Source of the DNA: Neurospora crassa OR74A
Taxonomy: Eukaryota > Ascomycota > Sordariomycetes > Sordariales > Sordariaceae
NCBI RefSeq assembly: GCF_000182925.2
Contig: NC_026506.1
Span: forward strand, 1,302,001 to 1,366,000
DNA length: 64,000 bases
Reading direction: 5' to 3'
The notes below the pieces were generated by a model. That model did not search any database, was not told where the DNA came from, and saw only the letters and a program-made list of their open reading frames with translations. Every line of letters begins with the position of its first letter. Position 1 is the first letter of the stretch. Positions 54,870-64,000 of this stretch are shown here, piece after piece. The translations under genes and the position numbers were made by a program.

Positions 54870-57310
54870 TTAAACACCGGAGTCGTTCTTTGGTTGGTAA
54901 GGAGGATTGGTATCAATGTAGCTTTGCCAGGCGGCGCAGTTGTCCACGAGCAAGTTCAGATCCATCTTTTCCTTGATTTCGTTCTTCCTTTCGAGGAACT
55001 GCACGCTCAAACCCATACTGACATGCCACTTTTCATTTTACCTTTCATGTTAGCAAGGTGACTTGGAGAGGAGGGAGTGGAGGACAAGTTTGCTTACGGC
55101 AATGTGGCAATGGAACAACCAAGCACCCGGGTTTTCGTTTTGGAAGGCCACAATCAGCCAGCCGTTACCAGGCAACATTGTGACATCACGCCGTGCCGGG
55201 TTCGTGAAGTTCAGAGAGGAAGTGTCAAGGACAGGGTCGAAATGCCTGACCGGCATCATGGCGTCGGACAGGCCTGGGCCGTCGGGTGCTGGGGACCTGC
55301 CGACGATGACGAAGTCATGGCCCTGTTTTTTACACAGTCGTTTTGTAAGCATACACAAGCTTATATAAATGGTACGACGAGAAGAGCATGTCACCTGAGG
55401 CCCAGATGATTGGATCGCAAGGGGGGAGATGGGTCTACTTACGTGTAAGTGCATGGGATGAGGAATCTTGGATTTGTTCTCAATGAGCCAAAAGCTCCAC
55501 TAGACCTAGGTTAGCATCCTGATGATATTCATATACCATAGCTTTGAAAGAGTAAGGGGGGACAAAAAGAAAGGGGTTACCCACCTCGCTTTCGGGAGGA
55601 ATTTCCAGCACATTCTCACTATAAGGCCAGAAGGTGATGTCTTCTCGGATGTATTCCAGCAAAGGCTGCTCCCAACTGACGTTGATGGCGACATTATCGA
55701 TAGTCCAGAAAACTTTGCTTTGTTTCTTGTCGTTCATGAGATGAACCGGGAGCGTGTTATATTCAGAGATGCTGAACTCGCTCGGGGGAACGTCGCGGAC
55801 CACAACGGGCCGAAAGTCGGTGGAATCCTCGCAGCGTAAATCTTCTGGTACCAGTCCATCAACAATCGGAAGTTCGTCCGTTGCATCCGGGAAGTCGTAG
55901 CTCAAGATGGCCGCAGGCTTTCCATAGAAATTCCCACAATATCCACTGATGGGTTGGGTAGCGTTGATCCAGTAGTTGCCGTTACCGCCGTCACTAGCAA
56001 TTTCTTCTTCAGTCTTTCCCTGGATTATGATATCGAATCGCTGCCCTACGGCGATGAACAGGCTTGAGACCGTCGTGCTTGGGTCGGTGGTGTTAACAGG
56101 TACGAGATCGGTGGCTATAACGGTAAAGTTGTGTCCTACGATAGAGAATGTGTACGCATAATTCACGCTGGGGTTAAACAACCGAAGCCTGTACTTCAGC
56201 CCAGGGGTCAATACCACCCTCGCGTACTCTCCCATGGTGATATCAGCCGGGTTGACATTGGTACCATTGAAGAGAATGTTGTCGGGAGGGGGCGGAATGG
56301 TCGGCCCTCCATGTTCTCCAGGGGCTTGTACTTGGGCCAAGATCTGGTCTGCTGACTCGTAATACCAATCGTTGATGGGAAAGGTGCCCAAGTCAACATC
56401 ATAGTTGGCACTTGCCGGTCCATTGAATACTATAGCGCCAAGAACACCGTTGCCGTATTGTGCGGAGTAGTGAGAGTGGTACCAGGTAGTTCCGTACTGT
56501 TCGGCCAGAAACAGGTAGGATTTCGTTGCGTTCGGTGGGATCGGGCACTCAGTGACACCACCAACGCCATCATTAATGTTGTTGTCTTCCATTTGTAAGC
56601 CATGCCAGTGAATGGATGTACTATGCCCCATTAGTACAGATCCTTAAAGTATTCCGACTGCCAATTCGTGAATGGCTTTGTTTCCTTCTTCGAAGCCAAA
56701 CGCTGGAAACGTACCCATTGTACAAAAGCTTGTTGATAATAGTGACGTTGACATAGTCACCCCAATCTGTGTTCTAATTAGCTTTAGATCTTGAGAAATG
56801 TTTTGAGAATTAGGCATGCCAGGATAACACACCTGCGGTAATGGTTGGACCTGCATGGAAAGATTAGTAGTCTACGTAGTGCGCTATCAGAATAATCAAT
56901 GTCAGAACTCACCAGGGAAGGAGCCTAGAGAAAGATTAGTTAGAGGTATGGTTTAACACTTTGGATCTACGTTTTTTTTTCTGGCGCTCACCATTAAACA
57001 GCATCGCGTCATGCTTGAAAACACCATCCGGGCCAATTATGTCACCTTGCTCAAGGACAAGCGTATACTGACATCTGTTAGTCGGACTCAAGTTCCATTT
57101 TCGTAAAGTTGTGTGTCTTACATGAACGGTACGGCCGGTGTATGGCACCTCCTTCTCCCAGTCGGTGGTGATGTCGAAACCATCGGTCCAGCACGCCCGA
57201 TTGTCTGGAGTATTGCATGATGAGTCTCTCTGCACCAAGGAAGACGCAGTGGCAGCACTAAAGACCGTCAGTGCTTGGAGGAAACCGATGATTGAGACCC
57301 TGAAAAACAT
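54870..57310 (-). CDS. Laccase (multicopper oxidase), nine exons, 607 aa
   Basis: Exons (minus order): 57122-57310, 56992-57067, 56913-56924, 56833-56850, 56715-56766, 55585-56620, 55443-55499, 55098-55322, 54870-55028. Exons 3 and 4 are micro-exons of 12 and 18 nt; together they encode SFPG-PTITA, needed for the conserved NGSFPGPTITADWGDYV, and all phases close. The protein has a signal peptide (MFFRVSIIGFLQALTVFSAA) and all four copper motifs: HWHG, HSH (TTWYHSHYSAQYGNGV), HPMHLHGHDF and HCHIAWH. It ends NDSGV, matching the C-terminal DSG(L/I/V) plug of ascomycete laccases, which sits in the solvent channel and is processed in some members. Role: secreted oxidation of phenols with reduction of O2 to water. 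It has several N-glycosylation sites. The gene looks intact. Confidence 0.95.
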
Positions 57311-59434
57311 GGTCAAAGATGCAGAGGCCTGTGAACCAGGCTCTCAACCAGCTAGGTCAACTTGTATAAGGACAGCCAACAGTCGTCACTGCTCTTTAGA
57401 GAGAAGTGGCTGCTCGAAAATTGTGTTGGTGGTTAAGGAAGTCTATGAGGATGCCGTCGGGGTAATAAATCCTGGAAATATCCATAAGTTCATGACGGGA
57501 AATAAGTCTGTCCGGATTTCGAATGGCGTCTCTAAACCGGTTGACTGACTCCCAACTACCACTTGCAGCTTGCCTCACCGCACCTTACCCAGGCATAAAC
57601 ATGGTAGCCACCAAGATGCCCGGCATGTTGGAGGCAGGATGCGTGAAGCAATGTGGTAAGTAGGTACCCAGTGAAGCTGTTGGTGCCGCTGTAATGTAAG
57701 AGCAAGAAAGTTTTAGAAATACGTTGTGGGAACATGGCAATATGGCGAATTCCTGGTCGGGAAGTTCTTGGCAATGCATGAGCAATACCAATGCCGTCCC
57801 CCTTGGGACGTAGGGTGGAAATATAACAAGGGGACGTGATGAGTGTCTAATTTGAGGAAGGCCACAGGGAATAGAGCTGGGATTTCGAACTTGGGATGCG
57901 GTAAAGAGAAACGTAACAGACAAACCAGTGACATTAAGTCAATACATGCCAATCGCCAACATACGGCTATACCAACCAATGTTTAAGGCAAACAACTAGA
58001 TACGTGCTTAGATATCTGGGGTTCTGCCTGGCATAAGATCTATCCATCTTGAAACTGTAGGAGAACCAAGAAGAGAATGCAGCGAGCTTACAAAGATGGG
58101 AATATGTGCGTCTAAGAACAGCATCCCTGGAAAAGCAGTGATAGGCCAAGAACAACTGGAGAACAGTACGCGGCTAGTTGAGTTAGAAATCAGGCCTGGA
58201 GGAGGGAAGAAACCGGTTTGACAATGAAAAGCGGCAACCAAGCTACCCAACAGCCCCCAAGTATTGCTGGCCGAATTTTCATGTTTAGAGCGCAGAAGGT
58301 GCAGGCTCAAGGTATCGCAGGCATACATGATACTTGTGGGTAGTCCATGGGGTTGGCTTTTGTCAAGCTTGTGACAGGGGGTCCGCGATTGTTGTGCATG
58401 TAAGAATGCTTGAATGTTCTGACAACTCTTCCCATCATTACATCCGAGTTTGGACCCCCGTTGTATCGATTTTGGGACGTGAGGGGGGTCTGTCAGACAG
58501 TCGGCTAAGCCTCGGACTTTCTCAGCATGTATGCCAGTGCAGGAGGAAATTTCTAAGCACAATCGCCCAGTTAAGTAAGAAAAGGACATCGGATTTCACA
58601 TCATGCAAGCGTCAAAAGCACTAACATGGCGTTTCGCGTGATGAATTGGAATGCCAGTAGAGGTACCTAGTCCTCCAAAGACACTTCAGCTTCAAAGCCT
58701 CTCAGACGTGGAGACATCTATTTCCAAGACACCAGCCAAATCCCTTGAAGAATGCTAGGAGGATGCTAGAACAAAGAGTAGAAAGAGGTGAAGGAAATTA
58801 AGATTGCTCGTCCGAAACCTGTAAGTGCTTGTAACAGAAAGGATCCATATGGAAGGCCAAGGATACTTCTTTCGTTGTTCTCCTCGCCATACAGATAAGC
58901 CATCCACCCAGAACGTCAAGTCCAAGTACTGGGACCTATGTCCGAATTATCATGGGCTCCATTCACGGGGCACTGGCGGCTGTCGTCAAGGAATGGCTGG
59001 ATGTAGCCTCATATCAAGAATGGCTGGAGATCGATGGACAGCATTTACAGTAGAAGCTGGTGTGATCGATCAAATAGACGGGCGGAAGGGAGCCAAAGGT
59101 TTCTCAATCGTTGGACCCTTATCGCGGACCACTTGTTGATATCCAGGTACGCGACATGCCAAGCAGAGTCGGAGGTGAAGTTGGGATGAGAACCGCCAAA
59201 CTGCCGCCCGCCTTCGTTGTTGGCGCAACCAACCTGACCGTGTCCGCGCTCACTTTATTTCCCGTCAGCCAGGGCACTGGCAAACATTTCTGTCTGTCTT
59301 TTTCCTTGGCGGCTGCTCGTCCTGATATTATTTCGTTCCGCCACAAAGGCTTCTCTCCCAACTAGCCCCTCCTTTTCTGTGAACAATCGCTTGAGAAAAG
59401 TGCAAAACCACGACTCAGTCGTGAACGCACAAAG
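57311..59434. other. Intergenic, 2.1 kb
   Basis: Between the laccase start (minus) and the two-TM protein start (plus). Open frames at 57585-57979 and 58008-58589 (minus) have no motif, splice support or codon bias. No repeats or RNA genes recognised. Confidence 0.45.
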
Positions 59435-62400
59435 ATGGAAGCGGCGCATTCAATCAGCGCGCGTAGCATGCCTTCAATGTCCACTCAACAATACGATACG
59501 GACTCGATTCCTCGCCCGCCTTCCGCATCGCTTGCTCGCAAGAGTTCGATTCGCGCGGTTCCCTACGACCCAACCGACACTCGCCTGCCCCTCGCGCCGT
59601 CCTTGTCGGGCGCATCAACCAGCAGTTATTCCCCCTCCAGCTGGCCATTTCCCAAAGGCCACCACAGGCAAAACAGCAAATCCAAGTTGCCGTAAGATTA
59701 TTCCTTGATGTACGAGATCATACAGTTGTCTATCCAGCTAACTCAGGCTATTCATGCGCAGTGTTCCTGTTGACAACGGTAGCCCAGTGAGAATGGCTCG
59801 CAGAGAGACCTCTCCGACACGTAAATTTGCTCAGAGATCCGTAATGAGAGCGGCAGCGAGTGCCCCCTCTCGCCAGGGCAGTTTTCACGAATCTTCCCTG
59901 CGGAATGAGACCTTCAGCAACGGCCGGGAATCCTCGACCCCAGATGAGGAGCGCGATTCTGATGAAACTGGCAATGGCACTACCCATGTATCCCAGACAA
60001 ACGGGGTTGTGATGAACGATGGTGAAGAGAGACCCCGGTCTCGTCAAAAGCGCCCGGAGGTTCTCACGCGAGCTTCTACTTCTTCGCTCGCCAGCCGCCC
60101 AAAGACCCCATTTCCTTTCTCTGTTCCTGATGACATGCCCTCTGAACGGCCCACGAACCCCACTCCTCACGCCGGCCTGGCGAAGCAGTCTGAAGCGCTG
60201 CGGGATTCACGATTCACCGCTGAATATTTCGAAACCATCAGCATCCACGATCATGCGCCAAGTCCCGAGCCACTCACTCCTCCTCGCCGTCTCTCCGTCT
60301 CGCAAAGCGACTCGACCGATGCCATGTACGGAGGTAGTCGCCAAGTTTCCACTTTCTCAACCGTCCACGAAGTTGACGAGGAAGATGGCGACCACGGCAT
60401 AGGCATGCGGAACACGGTTGACCTGGAGCGTACCATGACATTTGTTCGGGACAGCTCAGATGACCAGACGTTCGCCGACAAGAACATCACCCTAGACAGT
60501 TCTACCCAACAAGACGAAAGCGTCGTGAGCGCAAAGCGAGCCAGCAGCAACCCATTCGGCTTCCATGAAAACGTGGACATAGGCGATGGCACCCCTGACC
60601 GCGGTATCATGCTGATAGATCCCAATGTGACCGCCGATCTCACCAACCACAACATCTCGCGGATCACTTCCGGCTCACGGATGTGGACACCCCTCCCTAA
60701 CATCGACTCGATCCGGCGTGGCCCCAAGATCCGTCATCACCGCGTTATCCCGGAGCCTGGTGGTGGCGGCGGCGGCAATGGTCCCGGTGGCATAGCCCCT
60801 GCCCGTAGCGGCATCATCCCGCCCGTCAACACCCTCGCAGACTTAGCCATCCTCGGCGGGAACGGCAGTGGCAACAAACTGAACGACCTCGAAGAACAAG
60901 ACCCGGACCAGCAGGGAAAGGCTCGGCGCGTCATGCGTCTTCAGAAGTGGCTGGTCCCCGTCTCCTTCGGCGTGCTCCAAGTGTCCATCATCTCCTTCGT
61001 AGCTAGTATCGCCGTTTTGGCTTCTCGGTCTTCTGCATCGACCACGAATGCTACGGGTATCATCGTCTGGATCAGCATCAGCGCTGTATTGCTAATTTCC
61101 TCCCTCGCCACGTTTCTCTTCGGCGCCTGTGCTGTCGGACGTCTGAGGAAGCAGGAGACCGGCGAGGACCCCTGGATCGAGATGCACCGTCTGGCTCGAG
61201 CTCTTCCTCCGCGCCCTCCTGCCGAGAAGGAGGGCGACAACAAAGCCGGCAAAAAGAGCAAGGCACTAGCGGAAGAGGACAAGGCCGCGACGGAACAGGC
61301 GTGGAAGAAGTTCGCTGATGATCAGGAGCAGCTGAGGAAGTATGTCGAGAAGTTGGAGCAGGAGATCTTGGACATCAAAGAAAAGCGGGAAGAAGAGCAA
61401 GGTGTGCTATATGCTGCACATCAGCAGCTACTACAAACTGCCAAAGAGCAGGAGCAGCAGCAGCAGCAACAGGAGCTGCATCCCATCGGCACCGCCATTT
61501 CCACCGGCGACCAAACGCCCGATTCCAAATCCAATTCCTACAAACAACCCACCGTCGAAGACTGCCCCGACTGCCCCAGCAACCAGCCCTCCGAAGACGA
61601 AGACATCACCCTAACACCCAAAGCCTCCAAAGCAACCCACACCGCACCCAGGGATTCCCTAATCGCAGACAACAAACCAACCTACTACACCAGCGGTCGC
61701 CGCCCGCGCTCCAACACGACCGGCACAGCCACTCAGTCCCTGCACCGCCTCCTTGGGCCCCCTTCCGAGTTGGATTCCGGCCACTTCCAACGTACAGGTC
61801 TAGGTGTTCCAGCCAGTAACAGCGGCGGGACCATTGCGTCTTTGAATTTGCATATTCACGGCTATTACAGCAGCCCCAGCCGCCGCAACGGTGACAGCCA
61901 CGGCCGCGGAAACCACAAGGCTCAAGGCGATCACACCCACACCCAGCACACCGCCTACGTAATGAATACCCCTTCGGGAGTCACCATGGGCGTCCCCATC
62001 TCCCAAACCCAATCCAGCATCTTGACCGAGCTCTGCGAGGCCGTGACCCTTTCCGGTCTCTCCGGTACTGGCTCTAGCACCACCAACCAAGTCGGTGGGA
62101 TCGAGGGCTATAGTCCGCTTGGTAGAGACGAGATTTCGGGAGCGATGAGGAAGGCGGGTGTCACCAACAACAACGACAACAGCAACAATAACAAAGTGAC
62201 GCCTTCGCCTTCGCCTTCGCCTTCACCCAGACCCTCGCAGTCGCCATTGGAGTCATCTATCCCGGTTCCGAATCCAATTTCGGTGGGGACGTCGTCGTCT
62301 GTGAGCACGGGAGCAGGCGCGGGAGCCTCGGGGGCAGCGGAGAGTGAGAGGACCAGAACGGAACACGGAATGCTGCCACCAAAGAAGAAGGGAATGGTGG

Positions 62401-62705
62401 GCGGGGTGAGAGCCGTCACGGCAAGTGATGTTGCTCCTGAAGAAGAAAAAGAGCACGAGGACCACCAGCAGAAGGAGCCGATGCCCGAGATGCCCGACAG
62501 GGCGGCAAAGCGACCTCAGCAGCAGCAGCAGCAGCAGCGGCGGCGGCGGCAGTACCTAAGCCCGGAGCTAACCTCAAGCAACAGCGGGAAGGAGAGAGCT
62601 TATTATGGCACGTTTAGGAGGATGCCTAGCCGGAGGGAGGATGTAAGGGGCATGGAGTTTCTTGCCAATCCTAACAATGGTGGTGGTGGTGGTGCAGGTC
62701 GTTGA
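59435..62705 (+). CDS. Large two-transmembrane protein with coiled coil, two exons, 1066 aa
   Basis: Exons are 59435-59691 and 59762-62705; donor CC|GTAAGA and acceptor GCGCAG join as KLPVPVDNGSPVRMA. Residues 1-475 are Ser/Thr/Pro-rich and probably disordered, with many potential phosphosites. Two membrane segments follow (about 483-507, LVPVSFGVLQVSIISFVASI; about 515-540, GIIVWISISAVLLISSLATF), separated by a short Thr/Asn loop, then a coiled coil (about 575-640, QEQLRKYVEKLEQEILDIKE) and a long low-complexity tail with Gln, Asn and Ser-Pro runs. Both long arms are likely cytosolic, with the short loop outside. I do not recognise a family; I recall similar layouts among fungal hypothetical membrane proteins. 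The ATG at 59435 follows an A-rich context. Confidence 0.8.
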
Positions 62706-63323
62706 GTGGCTGAGTCAGTGCTTGAGGAATGGTGTTGGAGTATACTGTGTTTGTGTTTGCTGTACGGGTGTGTCGGCATGTGTTGCAGCGCAAGATGCGC
62801 TCTCATGGAATGACGGCTTCCACACGGTTAAGGGGTCATTCATGATATCGAAACAGGGAAACTTGAAGGGATCACATGGAAAAGGAAAAGGAAAAGGAAA
62901 AGGGAAGGGGAGATATCAGCTCACCGGATTGGCTTTGCATTACGGCGTTGTCCATACTCTTGCTTTTCAGCGGATACCCAAAGGATGGTGTAACGGTTTG
63001 GGCGCATAGGGATCGTTTGCTGCCAGGATAGAGCCATTATAGTTTTGGCTCAATAGTCAAGAAAGGAGGGAGGACCACATAGGTCAATAATGATGTAAAG
63101 AGTAGCATAAGAGACACCTAAAGGTGTAAAAGAGTTCAAGAAGTAGGAACGAGATAATCGGCCGGCATCGGGACGCTTGTTCAACCATGTGGGTATTGAA
63201 ACAAACCCTTTTCCATAGCAATGTTGGCGATCAGCTAGCTACTCTGACAAAACCAGGTGATTTAAAGAGACGGAGAAAGAAACAAAAAAAAATTGCAGAA
63301 AAAGGTAAAAAAAATACCTCGAC
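62706..63323. other. Intergenic between convergent 3' ends
   Basis: Contains a GGAAAA(n) run at about 62876-62910 and a C-terminal-side A/T-rich stretch near 63280-63315. No gene recognised. Confidence 0.45.
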
Positions 63324-64000
63324 CTAGATAGCCCTCGCCATCCTCGCCCTGTTCTCTCTGTACCTCTTCTCCTTACCCACCAACTTCCTCCGCTTCTTCC
63401 ACGACCGATTAAGGTCACCACGGTGTTCCCAGAACCACTTCTGGAAGTCGCTAGTGCTAGTAGGTTTCTCTCCATCCGCACCAGTCTCAGCAGCCCCCGT
63501 TGCCGTGGCGGCATCCACCATATCCTCATCGTCATCTTCATCCTCCTCCTGGATATCCTCATTATCATCCTCCCACGGTTTGAACCTCCGGCTCGGGTGA
63601 GCCGTGTCAGGCGTGGGCGCAGCGCTTCTAAGGCCGCGTGACTCGAAATCCTTTTCGGTATAGGGGGTCAGAGGCACCTGGAGAGAGGTGGTGCGTGTGG
63701 CGATAGTAGTAACTTCTTCCTCCTCCTCGTCAATGTCGTCATTATTGCCGCCAAAGAAGCTGAAGCCGGTGGTGGGCTGGGCTTCTGCGGCTTCTCCTCC
63801 GTCCTTAGGCTTCTTGTAGAGCGCCTCCAGGGGGTGCACCTCGGTTTTGGTGGCTGGAGTTGCAGGAGGAGGAATCCTGATTGAGAGGTTCTTGCCGGGG
63901 CTCGAGGTGACCTTGGAAGAGGAGGCCGCCTTTTCGGTTGGTGGCGGTGTCGATTCCTTCTTGTCTGAGGGAGAAGAAGCGTCCTCGTCGTCGCTACTGT
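63324..64000 (-). CDS. Acidic protein with basic C-terminal tail, 5' part cut by window edge
   Basis: The minus-strand frame is open from the right edge to TAG at 63324, about 225 codons. The visible part begins DDEDASSPSDKKESTPPPTE, then NLSIRIPPPATPATKTEVHP, LEALYKK, GFSFFGGNNDDIDEEEEE, VPLTPYTEKDFESRGLRSAA and an acidic stretch of Asp/Glu. It ends with a compact basic helix (DFQKWFWEHRGDLNRSWKKR, RKLVGKEKRYRENRARMARA). The order (acidic middle, FWxHRGDLNRxWKKRR tail) reminds me of fungal nucleolar or ribosome-biogenesis proteins, but I cannot name it. The start lies outside the window, so neither length nor full domain content can be judged. Confidence 0.62.
   Translation of the reverse strand, partial: SSDDEDASSPSDKKESTPPPTEKAASSSKVTSSPGKNLSIRIPPPATPATKTEVHPLEALYKKPKDGGEAAEAQPTTGFSFFGGNNDDIDEEEEEVTTIATRTTSLQVPLTPYTEKDFESRGLRSAAPTPDTAHPSRRFKPWEDDNEDIQEEDEDDDEDMVDAATATGAAETGADGEKPTSTSDFQKWFWEHRGDLNRSWKKRRKLVGKEKRYRENRARMARAI

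Noticed and set aside
58008-58589. 193-codon minus-strand open frame
   Set aside because: No domain, no splice context and no C-ending codon bias; it lies in an otherwise empty region.

Overview
The window is nuclear DNA of a filamentous ascomycete, most likely a Sordariales species close to Neurospora. The reasons are: short introns (about 55-200 nt) with GTRNGT-type donors and CTAAC/CTAAT branch sites; C-ending codon preference in the genes; near-complete matches to fungal families; and a 9.1 kb AT-rich island almost devoid of CpA/TpG, which is the hallmark of repeat-induced point mutation (RIP). No bacterial features (operons, CRISPR) are present. I recognised no intact tRNA or rRNA gene.

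Layout. 1-12.7 kb: the N-terminal two thirds of a Blm10/PA200 proteasome activator (minus, running off the left edge), a 94-residue conserved small protein, a CAP/PR-1-type secreted protein, then a bZIP regulator and an arsenite methyltransferase transcribed away from each other across about 0.7 kb. 12.7-26.8 kb: a block of poorly conserved genes, mostly on the minus strand. They are a protein with four copies of an ALTLKEQ-type motif, a doubtful gene remnant, a Gln-rich coiled-coil protein, an eight-exon 1349-residue protein with three split C2H2-like modules, and a small AT-hook locus. 28.3-37.4 kb: a RIP-damaged Ty3/gypsy chromovirus with 340 bp LTRs, in minus orientation, flanked by microsatellites and homopolymer tracts. 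38.3-64 kb: a Cys-rich GPI-anchored protein, then a housekeeping run: TOR kinase, Rtf2, glucosidase II beta, a cyclin-D1-binding-like protein, a nine-exon laccase, a large two-TM protein and the C-terminus of an acidic basic-tailed protein cut by the right edge.

How they fit. Most genes are independent: TOR (growth control), Blm10 (proteasome), glucosidase II beta (ER glycan trimming), Rtf2 (replication forks), laccase and the CAP and GPI proteins (outside the cell). The one pair that may work together is the divergent bZIP/arsenite methyltransferase. The most unusual item is the three-module protein at 19431-23996: each module carries the same C-x4-C-x12-H-x3/4-H pattern, an NDN-x-DGT tail, and introns at the same two positions. 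Exon structures given here were worked out by hand from splice signals and reading phase; all multi-exon models close in frame unless stated.
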